From Salegentibacter maritimus (GTDB taxonomy: Bacteria > Bacteroidota > Bacteroidia > Flavobacteriales > Flavobacteriaceae), in contig NZ_JAEHOK010000007.1 of assembly GCF_016236915.1 (NCBI RefSeq), forward strand, positions 62,001 to 126,000: a stretch of DNA of 64,000 nucleotides, written 5' to 3'. Both the position numbers and the translations under genes were made by a program. The notes under the pieces are model-generated. The model was not told where the DNA came from, made no database searches, and was given only the letters and a program-made list of their open reading frames with translations. Positions 15,437-23,300 of the stretch are shown in pieces. The stretch's first letter is position 1. Each line of letters opens with the position of its first letter.

Positions 15437-17692
15437 TTAGTAGAGCGATTTGATTTTACGCAGCTTTTCTTTCCAAATCTCAAGCTGTTCTTTTTGGGCG
15501 GCTATATTTTTATGAACATCCTGTACCAGCGGGTTATCTTCATCTACATTAGAGAAAAACTGTAAGTTATTCTCCAACTGTCTAATTTCAGCCTTTGTTT
15601 CTTCTATTTTCTTAGTTAGGAAATAATGTTCGTTACGAAGTTTTTTATCGTCATCGGCATCGTTTAAAGCCTGTACCTTATTTTCATATTTAAGCATTTC
15701 GGCCTTGGTATGATCTACATCAAGCTTATTGAAAAGTTGATCTAAAGCCTTATTGAATTTTCCTTCAATAAAACGCTTGTTATAAGGTACTGATCCTAAA
15801 TTTTTCCAGTCTTCAATAAACTGTTTTATTTTAGGCAGGTCTTCTTTTTTATCGCCACTAAGTTCAAAAGATTTAACCTGTTCCAGGAGGTCTTTTTTCT
15901 TGTCGAAAGCTTCAAATTCTTCTTTGTTCTCTTCTTTGCGCGTTTCGTGCAGGCGTTCAAAATAGTGATTACAGGCTGCTTTAAACTGTTTCCAAACCTT
16001 ATCGCTATCTTTTCTTGGAACATGGCCTATTTTCTTCCAATCTGCCTGTATTTTTTTCATTAAAGGCGTCACGGTTTTAAAATCCTCACTATCCTTGTTG
16101 TCTTCCGCAATTTGAATAAGCTCTTTTTTCTTCTCGAGATTATCGTATTGTTGCTTTTTAAGGTTCTTATAGAAAGCATTTTTATTACGGTTAAATCGGC
16201 GAACACTTTGTTTAAAATCAGTCCAGGTTTCTTCATTCTTATTGCGTGGTACCTTACCTGCATTAAAGAATGCTTCCCTTAGTGCTTCAATCTCTTTAAT
16301 CTTCTGTTGCCATTTGTTATGGCCTTTATATTCTTCAGCTGCAATTGCTTTTATCTTTTCGATAATAGCCTGCTTGGCTTTCCAGTTTTCTTCGTAACGC
16401 TCATCTAAGGTATTAAAATACTCCTGGCGTTTATCGTGAATTTGCTTGGTAGCATTGCTAAATCGGTTCCAAATATCTTCCCGAAATTCTTTGGCAACAG
16501 GCCCAAGTTCTTCTTTCCACATTTTATGAAGCATTTGCAGCTCCCTAAACGCACGGTTTATGTCATTTTCCTGTGCTAATTCCTCAGCGCGGTCAATAAC
16601 CTTTAATTTTTGATCTAGATTGTGTTTAAAATCCAGGTCCCTAAACTCACGGTTTAAATGAAGAAAATCATAAAAATTCTCTACATGATGGTGATAAGTG
16701 TTCCAAACATCGTTGTATTTTTCTCTTGGAATTGGTCCCGCAACGCGCCAGCTATCCTGAAGATCTTTAAAATGCTTGTAGGTGGTATTTATATTTTCTT
16801 CCACATCTATAAGCCCCTTTAACTCTTCAATAATTTCCAGGCGTTTGGAAAGATTTTTATTAAGGTCTTGTTTAAGTTGCTTATAATAATTATTGCGTTT
16901 CTCCCTATAATCAAAATAAAGGGAATTGAAACGCTTTTTAAGAGGGGTAGAGTAGTGGAAGTCTATAATATTACCGCCATCGGCAAGAAATTCTTCTTTC
17001 TTCTCCTCTTCCTCTTCATTAAACTTGGCATTAAATTCGGCACGAATTTCAATAACGTGATCTTTAATGGCCTGTACCTTTTCGTTTTTAAGCAAAGTTT
17101 CAAATTCATCTACCAATTGCTCTTTGCTCATCGCATGGTAATCTTTCTTCGGAATATTGTGCCGTTCTGCCTTAGATTCATCTTCACTATCTTCGGCAAC
17201 CGAGTTGTCTATATGTTCCTGATGGTGTTTAGAGTCCCTTTCTTCCTCTTCAGAAGTTTTTTCATGATCATCATTATCATCTTCAAGAGTCTTATTTTCT
17301 ACTTCAGATTCAGACTGATTTTCTTCTTGAGGCCGGGTTTGTTTTCGGCTTTCCTCCAAAAGAGCATCATTATCATCGTCTTCTTCGCTATTGGCTTTAT
17401 TTTCTTCTGAAGTGTTCTTTTTATCACTGGCTTCTGCAATCATGGCATCTTCCAGCTTATCGTCTTCAGTTTTGATTTCAGAAGCAGTTTCTGCAGGTTC
17501 AACCACCGTATTATCTGTGGGCTTGGTTGTTTCGTTTTCAGACTTTTCAGAAAATGATTGTTCTGCTACATTTTCATCCCGGTTTTCTACCTGTTGCTTT
17601 TCGTTATTCCGAGTTTTTTCAGAATTTTTGGCAGCTTCATTAGAAAACTCCTCTTTATTTTTATCATCTTCTTGCTGAGACATATCTTTCAA
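15437..17692 (-). CDS. DUF349 repeat protein with acidic N-terminal tail
   Basis: A 751-residue cytoplasmic protein of unknown function. Residues 1 to about 190 are low-complexity and strongly acidic (Glu, Asp, Asn, Ser-rich), likely disordered. From about 200 on there are five helical DUF349 repeats, each with a signature near W-K/R-x-x-G-x-(V/I)-P-R: SWRVAGPIPRE, MWKEELGPVAKE, AFFNAGKVPRN, DWKKIGHVPRK and DWKNLGSVPYN. The C-terminal 60 residues are coiled coil. Ribosome or RNA association has been suggested for some DUF349 proteins; nothing here proves it. It is followed after 11 bases by a methyltransferase gene. Confidence 0.9.
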   Translation of the reverse strand: MKDMSQQEDDKNKEEFSNEAAKNSEKTRNNEKQQVENRDENVAEQSFSEKSENETTKPTDNTVVEPAETASEIKTEDDKLEDAMIAEASDKKNTSEENKANSEEDDDNDALLEESRKQTRPQEENQSESEVENKTLEDDNDDHEKTSEEEERDSKHHQEHIDNSVAEDSEDESKAERHNIPKKDYHAMSKEQLVDEFETLLKNEKVQAIKDHVIEIRAEFNAKFNEEEEEKKEEFLADGGNIIDFHYSTPLKKRFNSLYFDYREKRNNYYKQLKQDLNKNLSKRLEIIEELKGLIDVEENINTTYKHFKDLQDSWRVAGPIPREKYNDVWNTYHHHVENFYDFLHLNREFRDLDFKHNLDQKLKVIDRAEELAQENDINRAFRELQMLHKMWKEELGPVAKEFREDIWNRFSNATKQIHDKRQEYFNTLDERYEENWKAKQAIIEKIKAIAAEEYKGHNKWQQKIKEIEALREAFFNAGKVPRNKNEETWTDFKQSVRRFNRNKNAFYKNLKKQQYDNLEKKKELIQIAEDNKDSEDFKTVTPLMKKIQADWKKIGHVPRKDSDKVWKQFKAACNHYFERLHETRKEENKEEFEAFDKKKDLLEQVKSFELSGDKKEDLPKIKQFIEDWKNLGSVPYNKRFIEGKFNKALDQLFNKLDVDHTKAEMLKYENKVQALNDADDDKKLRNEHYFLTKKIEETKAEIRQLENNLQFFSNVDEDNPLVQDVHKNIAAQKEQLEIWKEKLRKIKSLY

Positions 17693-17721
17693 TGTTAAGG
17701 TTCTTGTAAATTAATTAGGCT

Positions 17722-17753
17722 GAAAGATAGTAACTCCAACAAAATTGGGCAAA
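17722..17753 (-). promoter_or_regulatory. Candidate promoter of the DUF349 gene
   Basis: On the minus strand TTTG (17750-17753) and TATCTTTC (17722-17729) are 20 bases apart, one mismatch from TTTG-N19/21-TAnnTTTG. It would separate the DUF349-methyltransferase unit from the aroE operon upstream. Confidence 0.45.
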
Positions 17754-17795
17754 CAATTCGCTTTTTTTGTAAGATTTAAAATAAAAAAAAGGGCT

Positions 17796-18524
17796 TTATT
17801 TATTCCAAATACGCCAGGCACTTTCAGCTTGTAATTCAAGCATTTCCAATCCGTTTTTAATTTTGGCTCCCTGTTCTTTTGCCAGGGCCAGGAGTTGGGT
17901 GGTTTCGGGGTTGTAAATAAGGTCGTAAACCAGGTGTTTGTTGGTTAAATGCTCAATGGGGAATTTGGGATATTTTTCTACGTTGGGGAAGGTACCTACA
18001 GGGGTAGTGTTAATAATAATGTTGTGGTCATTAACTATTTCCTGTGAAAGATCCTGATAGCTTAATTTTAGCTCTCCCGAAGTTCTTGAGACAAATTTAT
18101 AGGCAATTCCCATTTTTTTAAAGGCATATGCTATGGCTTTTGAAGCTCCACCGGTTCCCAGGATAAGGGCTTTTTTATGATGAGGTTTTAGCAAGGGTTT
18201 TATAGATTCAGAAAAGCCTATGTAGTCTGTATTGTAGCCAATAAGTTTATTGCCATTTATTTTTATGGTATTTACTGCGCCAATTTCTTCAGCCTCAGGA
18301 GCCAGATCGTCCAAAAAATTAATGATTTCTTCTTTGTAAGGAATGGTGACATTCAGGCCTTGTAGGTTTGGTGTCTCTTTTATAACATCCCGAAATTGGT
18401 TTATATTTTGTAAATCGAAATTAAGATACTCGGCATCAATATTTTCTTTTTTAAATTTTTTGCTGAAATAAGTTCGGGAAAATGAGTAACTAATATTTTT
18501 ACCTAATAAGCCAAAAGTTTTCAT
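17796..18524 (-). CDS. aroE: Shikimate dehydrogenase
   Basis: Reduces 3-dehydroshikimate to shikimate with NADPH in aromatic amino-acid synthesis. At 242 residues it is slightly short for the family, as usual in Bacteroidota. Visible are the shikimate-binding SYSFSRTYF near 12-20, NVTIPYK with catalytic Lys64, NTDYIGF with Asp100, the dinucleotide-binding GTGGASKAIAYA near 123-134, and the basic SRTSG for NADP phosphate. The C terminus GLEMLELQAESAW is typical. Its ATG overlaps the upstream DUF368 stop in ATGA, so translation is coupled to a membrane transporter gene. Confidence 0.96.
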   Translation of the reverse strand: MKTFGLLGKNISYSFSRTYFSKKFKKENIDAEYLNFDLQNINQFRDVIKETPNLQGLNVTIPYKEEIINFLDDLAPEAEEIGAVNTIKINGNKLIGYNTDYIGFSESIKPLLKPHHKKALILGTGGASKAIAYAFKKMGIAYKFVSRTSGELKLSYQDLSQEIVNDHNIIINTTPVGTFPNVEKYPKFPIEHLTNKHLVYDLIYNPETTQLLALAKEQGAKIKNGLEMLELQAESAWRIWNK

Positions 18525-19546
18525 TTGATTGCGGGTTTTTGGTTTTTCTTTTCGTACCAGGCGAGTCCTAATACAATGAGTATTCCTATTAAGATAAAGA
18601 AAATTGCCAACCAGGTTTCAGCTGAAGAAAAAGTTGGAAAATAGCGGTCGTAATAATCTATTACCCCATTCCCCTGGCTATCCAGAATTATTTCCCCTTC
18701 TTTATCTAACTTAAAAATTTTTTCTTTCCATGGCCAAACCACTCCAAGTGATCCTGTAATAAAGCCAATTATGGCGGCAAAAGTATCTTTTTTATAATGT
18801 TTTAAAACAAAGCCAAGAACATGCGAAAGTGTTACCAAGCCGGCCAGAGAGCCTGCGCCAAATACCAGGAGTACTTCTAAAAGCCTTATTCTTTCCGGAT
18901 CTTGTGTAAAGCTAAAATCAAGTAAAATTAGTTCAGACAGGGTGTCGTAAAGGGCATTTACCGAGTCTACCAGTAGTAATACATAATTTCCAAATAGAAT
19001 AAGAATAAAAGATCCCGAAAGTCCCGGCAGCGTCATTCCCGATACGCCCACCATACCGCAAAAAAATACAAACCAAAGATTGTCGTTTTCTTTTGCAGGT
19101 TCAAGGAAACTAATGGCTACCCCGGCCAGTATTCCCAGGAAAACAAATATTAGGGAGCGTTTGCTCCATTCGTCAAAATCTTTACTTATGTAATATATAG
19201 AGCCTATAATCATGCCGAAGAATGAAGCCCAAACATATAATTCGTAATGAAGAATTAGGTAATCCAGTAATTTTGAAACACTAAAATAGCTAATAAGCAT
19301 TCCTAAAATAAGTAAGCTTAGGAATCTCCCGTTAGTATAATGAAACAGACTTCTAAATCGCCCATTTATAAGCAATATAAAAGCCTTATAATTTATTTTT
19401 TGAAGTGAATAAATAAATTCTTCGTAAAACCCGGCTACAAAAGCCACAACACCTCCAGAAACACCGGGAACTTTATTAGCAGCTCCCATGGCCAGACCTT
19501 TAAGGACTAAAAGTACTTTATCTGTAAAGGTTCTAGTTTGTTGCAT
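18521..19546 (-). CDS. DUF368 membrane protein, second copy (PopT-like)
   Basis: A 341-residue inner-membrane protein of the DUF368 family, whose members have been reported to move undecaprenyl phosphate back across the membrane (PopT). It has the family motif GAANKVPGVSGGVVAF near the N terminus and the mirror motif LPGLSGSFILILFGNY in the middle, the inverted-repeat layout of this fold, with about eight to ten hydrophobic segments. I start it at ATG 19546, which overlaps the preceding DUF368 stop by 14 bases; a TTG at 19573 is less likely. It overlaps aroE by 4 bases. It is a paralogue of, not identical to, the gene before it. Confidence 0.88.
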   Translation of the reverse strand: MQQTRTFTDKVLLVLKGLAMGAANKVPGVSGGVVAFVAGFYEEFIYSLQKINYKAFILLINGRFRSLFHYTNGRFLSLLILGMLISYFSVSKLLDYLILHYELYVWASFFGMIIGSIYYISKDFDEWSKRSLIFVFLGILAGVAISFLEPAKENDNLWFVFFCGMVGVSGMTLPGLSGSFILILFGNYVLLLVDSVNALYDTLSELILLDFSFTQDPERIRLLEVLLVFGAGSLAGLVTLSHVLGFVLKHYKKDTFAAIIGFITGSLGVVWPWKEKIFKLDKEGEIILDSQGNGVIDYYDRYFPTFSSAETWLAIFFILIGILIVLGLAWYEKKNQKPAIK

Positions 19547-20471
19547 GGGTGTTTTCTGAGCTTTTTGCGGCAAAAGTTTCTAAGCCTAGAATTAAGAAAA
19601 ATCCTGCGAGCATCAAAATAATAGCAACTAATGTTTGTGGTTCTCCATTAAAATTCCATGGTAAAACTGATGCTTCTTTAAGAACAACTTCTTTGTCTCC
19701 ATACATTTCGGTTTGCAACACATGCTTCCAGGGCCATATTTTATTGAGAGAACCGGCAATAAACCCGGTTAATACGGCAAGTGTAAAACTACTATAATGT
19801 ACAAAAAGCCATTTAAGGATCTTAGAGAAACTAAGTAACCCAACTACGGCTCCTATAGCAAAAATGCCCAGGGTTTGAAAATCGAAATCGTGTACAGCAT
19901 CGGTAAGCTTTTTATAGGCCCCCAGTAAAACCAGGATAAATGCACCCGAAATACCGGGAAGTATCATAGCACATATTGCGATAGCTCCAGAGAAAAAGAT
20001 GTATATGTTACTATCTTTTGCGGCCATAGGGGGCAGGGATACAATATAGAATGCAATGGCTGCACCAATAACCAGGGCCAGTACTATTTTAAAATTCCAT
20101 TTGGGAATTTGCTTACCTACATACCAAATACTGGCAAATACAAGTCCGAAGAAAAAAGACCATATCATTATGGGATGATTTTCCAGCATATATTTCGCAG
20201 CCCTCATAAGAGAGAAAAAACTGATAAGGATTCCAGTAAAAAGTGCTAAAATAAAAGGGCCGTTAAGCTGTTGCCACATGGCTTTAAAACCTTTTTCTTT
20301 CCAGGTAGTGACCAATGAAAAGTTTACACCGCTTATGGTAGAAATTAATTCTTCATAAATTCCGGTAATAAAAGCAATAGTTCCTCCAGAGACCCCGGGA
20401 ACAACGTCTGCCGCACCCATTGCCATACCTTTTAAAGTTACAGGTAGATAATCTTTAAACCTTTTTCGCAT
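19533..20471 (-). CDS. DUF368 membrane protein, first copy (PopT-like)
   Basis: A 312-residue polytopic membrane protein of DUF368, predicted to recycle the lipid carrier undecaprenyl phosphate. The two family motifs are GAADVVPGVSGGTIAF near residues 20-35 and LPGISGAFILVLLGAY near 165-180, with hydrophobic helices between and after. It is closer to the usual family sequence than the second copy, which has VV where this has TI. It lies 40 bases after the TPR gene and overlaps the second DUF368 gene, giving the order TPR - DUF368 - DUF368 - aroE in one probable operon. Confidence 0.9.
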   Translation of the reverse strand: MRKRFKDYLPVTLKGMAMGAADVVPGVSGGTIAFITGIYEELISTISGVNFSLVTTWKEKGFKAMWQQLNGPFILALFTGILISFFSLMRAAKYMLENHPIMIWSFFFGLVFASIWYVGKQIPKWNFKIVLALVIGAAIAFYIVSLPPMAAKDSNIYIFFSGAIAICAMILPGISGAFILVLLGAYKKLTDAVHDFDFQTLGIFAIGAVVGLLSFSKILKWLFVHYSSFTLAVLTGFIAGSLNKIWPWKHVLQTEMYGDKEVVLKEASVLPWNFNGEPQTLVAIILMLAGFFLILGLETFAAKSSENTHATN

Positions 20472-20511
20472 GTGAACAAATTAAAATTCCGGCTCAAAGT
20501 TAGCAAAATAA

Positions 20512-21909
20512 CTAAGAGAGATTTATAAAGGAATTTATAATTTGCTTTACACTTTTTCGGTTAAAAACATTTGGAAATAATTCTTCGATAACAATATAAT
20601 ACTCGGCATCTAATTTTAATCCTCTATTCAAATGAAAATAAGCTTTTTCGCCTTCATTTTCACTAAAATATAATCCTGCCAAACGAAATTCAATCTCTGC
20701 GGTATTCGGATAAAATTCCACTGCCTGGTTTAGGTTTTTAATAGCGGTATCAAATTCTCCAAGATCTATTAAAATATCACAACGTCTAATCCAGGTCTCC
20801 AATTCATAGTTCCCCAGGTCTAAACTTTTTTTATAACCTTTTTCTGCTTCTTCAAAAAACTTTAGACGATTATTGATTTTGGCGTAGCGTTTCCAATATA
20901 GCACATTGTCTTCGTCAATATTTATGGCTTTGTTGATGTAGTACAGGGCTTTCTGGAAATTTTTCTTTTTTATGTAAAAATCGGTGATGGCAATCCAACC
21001 TTTATCCAAAAGCGGATCTTCATGTACGCAATCTTTGTAATGTTTAAGCGCAAGCTCATTTAAGCCCAGTTTTTCGAAGCATTTTCCAATTCGTAAATAA
21101 GTAAAAGACGTAGGGTCGTCTAATTCTAAGGTTAATCGGTAATTTTCTATAGCTTCGTGATAGCGGCCTAGCTTCTCCAGTACTTTTCCTTTTTCCAGGT
21201 AAGCGCCAATAAAATACTCATCGCTTATTATCGCAAAGTCGAAAGCCGATAATGCTTTTTCATAATTTTTTAAATCAAAATATTGTTTGCCTACCTGGTG
21301 CCAGGCTACTTCACAATACGGATTTTTGTCTAAATACATGTTTAGATATGCGATGGCTTCTTTTTTTTGATCCAGAAAATCAAAACAATACATTACATTG
21401 TATAAAGCCGAATAATCTTCTTCATCGGCTTCTAAACATTTCATAAAGCTAAACTTGGCATTTTCAAAGTCTTCAAGGAAGAGATATTCCATTCCAATTA
21501 AAGAGTAGATCTCTGCCGGGTCCAGGGTTATATCAAGTGCCATCTTTAACACCTGTATAGCTTTAGCGTGAAGGTCGCGTTTAGAGAGAATTTGTGCTTT
21601 TTGAATATAAACTTCTTCGTTAGAAGATTCTAGTTGCTGTAATTCGCTTAGCATAGACTCGGCTATATCCAGCTTATCTTCAAAAACAAGAATTTCAATC
21701 TTAAAGAGTTTTAAATTGGTAGAAGTTGGATGTTGCGCCAGGCCTAATTTAACAGCTTTTTTGGCCAGGGCAAATTTCCCGTTCTCTAAATAGTAATTAA
21801 TAATATCTTCAAATTCGGCCGAATCAAAGAATAAAACATCATTTGTTTTAAGCATAGATTCAAAGCGTGAAAGTGAGAATTTGTTTTCGTCGTTATGGCT
21901 TAACTGCAT
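20512..21909 (-). CDS. Tetratricopeptide repeat protein
   Basis: A 465-residue cytoplasmic protein made almost wholly of TPR-type helical pairs. Recognisable repeat cores include YSLIGMEYLFLEDFENAKFS, AYLEKGKVLEKLGRYHEAIE, TYLRIGKCFEKLGLNELALK and EFRLAGLYFSENEGEKAYFH. There is no signal peptide or membrane helix, and no enzymatic domain. Such proteins act as binding scaffolds; the partner is unknown. It heads the run leading into the two DUF368 genes and aroE. A 13-base palindrome lies about 30 bases before its ATG. Confidence 0.88.
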   Translation of the reverse strand: MQLSHNDENKFSLSRFESMLKTNDVLFFDSAEFEDIINYYLENGKFALAKKAVKLGLAQHPTSTNLKLFKIEILVFEDKLDIAESMLSELQQLESSNEEVYIQKAQILSKRDLHAKAIQVLKMALDITLDPAEIYSLIGMEYLFLEDFENAKFSFMKCLEADEEDYSALYNVMYCFDFLDQKKEAIAYLNMYLDKNPYCEVAWHQVGKQYFDLKNYEKALSAFDFAIISDEYFIGAYLEKGKVLEKLGRYHEAIENYRLTLELDDPTSFTYLRIGKCFEKLGLNELALKHYKDCVHEDPLLDKGWIAITDFYIKKKNFQKALYYINKAINIDEDNVLYWKRYAKINNRLKFFEEAEKGYKKSLDLGNYELETWIRRCDILIDLGEFDTAIKNLNQAVEFYPNTAEIEFRLAGLYFSENEGEKAYFHLNRGLKLDAEYYIVIEELFPNVFNRKSVKQIINSFINLS

Positions 21910-21937
21910 ACGTGGGTAATTACGGGATTTCTACTTG

Positions 21938-21950
21938 CTCACTAAGTGAG
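21938..21950. promoter_or_regulatory. Palindrome upstream of the TPR operon
   Basis: CTCACTAAGTGAG is a perfect 6-bp inverted repeat around one base, located 29-41 bases before the TPR ATG at 21909. Its size and place would suit a dimeric regulator or a 5'-leader hairpin. Nothing else supports a specific regulator. Confidence 0.3.
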
Positions 21951-22088
21951 ACTTAAAATATTTCAACACTTAAATTGAAATTGCCTGATCTTTTAAACTT
22001 AATATCTTGAGACGAGCCCAAAGACATTTCTTAAAAATAAAAATGATTATGTTTTAAAAAATCAAAAATCAATATTCTTGTTAACAAA

Positions 22089-23300
22089 TTAATGAACAGT
22101 TTGTTGCTGTCTCATTATTTCATCCAATACGTCAATAATGATGCCACAGCCTTCTTTTATCTCCTCTTCCGATATGGTAAGCGGCGGTGTTATTCTTACT
22201 GCCTTTTTCTCGAATAACAACCAGAAAAGTATAAGTTCTTTTTCCTTGCACTTTAAGATTAAATGATTTGTTATTTCTTCAGAATTAGTAATAATAGCAA
22301 GCATTAAGCCTATTCCCCTAACTTCTGAAATAAGTGGATGCACCAGTAATTTTCTAAAAAGTTTTTCTTTTTTTAGACTCTCTGCCATTAAGTCTGAACT
22401 GGTAATTTCCTTTAAAGTAGCTAAAGCTGAAGCAGCAATTACAGGATTTCCCCCAAAGGTTGTAATATGTCCCATTTTAGGATTGTCTGAAAGGCTATCC
22501 ATAATTGGGGCAGATGCGGCAAATGCACCAATGGGCATTCCGCCACCCATTCCTTTTCCTAAAGCAACAATGTCGGGAACCATATCAAAATTTTCAAATC
22601 CAAAAAGTTTTCCGGTTCGTCCAAATCCAGGTTGAATTTCATCTAAAATCAATAAAGCACCTACTTGTTCACAGCGTTGTTTTATCTTTTTTAAATAATC
22701 GTTCTTTGGAAGAATAAATCCGGCACCTCCCTGTATACTTTCCAGAATTACGGCTGCGGTTTTCCTGGTTATTTTTTTCAGATCTTTTTCCTCATTAAAC
22801 CGAATAAAAGAAATATCTCCCAAAAGCGGCCTAAATGGCTTTTGGCGTTCTTCGTAATCCATTAAGCTAAGCGATCCCATGGTGTTGCCGTGATAGGCCT
22901 GGTGGGCAGCTATAATTTCGGATCTTCCTGTATAACGGCGTGCTAGTTTTAAAGCGCCTTCTATAGCTTCTGTTCCAGAATTTGTGAGATAGGTTTTTTC
23001 AAGTGGTTTAGGGTAGTATTTGGCCAGTAAGCTTGCTAATTCTACGGCAGGTTGCTGGGCGTATTCCCCGTAAACCATTACATGTAGGTATTTTTCAGCC
23101 TGTGTTTTAATGGCATGAACCACTTTGGGATGGCAGTGGCCTAAACTACAAGCCGAAACACCGGCTACAAAATCCAGGTGTTTTTTTCCGTCAGTAGTAA
23201 AAATATAGGAGCCTTTTGCCGATGCTACCTCTAAACCTAAGGGATGTGGAGTAGTTTGCGCCTGGTACTTTAAAAAGTCTTTATTAATTGCCTTCGTCAT
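22089..23300 (-). CDS. Class III PLP-dependent aminotransferase
   Basis: A 403-residue fold-I aminotransferase of the acetylornithine/ornithine/4-aminobutyrate group. It has TNSGTEAIEGALKLAR for PLP phosphate contact, AYHGNTMGSLS, LILDEIQPGFGRTG with the PLP-ring Asp, and ALGKGMGGGMPIGA with the Schiff-base lysine. The substrate is uncertain: no arginine genes are nearby. The ATG at 23300 overlaps the end of the OstA-like gene by 17 bases, so expression is tied to an outer-membrane biogenesis gene. A metabolic link to that gene is not obvious. Confidence 0.9.
   Translation of the reverse strand: MTKAINKDFLKYQAQTTPHPLGLEVASAKGSYIFTTDGKKHLDFVAGVSACSLGHCHPKVVHAIKTQAEKYLHVMVYGEYAQQPAVELASLLAKYYPKPLEKTYLTNSGTEAIEGALKLARRYTGRSEIIAAHQAYHGNTMGSLSLMDYEERQKPFRPLLGDISFIRFNEEKDLKKITRKTAAVILESIQGGAGFILPKNDYLKKIKQRCEQVGALLILDEIQPGFGRTGKLFGFENFDMVPDIVALGKGMGGGMPIGAFAASAPIMDSLSDNPKMGHITTFGGNPVIAASALATLKEITSSDLMAESLKKEKLFRKLLVHPLISEVRGIGLMLAIITNSEEITNHLILKCKEKELILFWLLFEKKAVRITPPLTISEEEIKEGCGIIIDVLDEIMRQQQTVH

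Noticed and set aside
16868-17410. 180-codon open frame on the plus strand opposite the DUF349 gene
   Set aside because: It is antisense to repetitive Lys/Glu-rich coding sequence, which reads as Phe/Ile/Leu runs in the other direction. It has no ribosome site or family signature.
22010-22060. Possible seventh family B copy (GAGCCCAAAGACATTTCTT)
   Set aside because: Only a short, weak match to the inverted consensus; it may be chance in AT-rich DNA.
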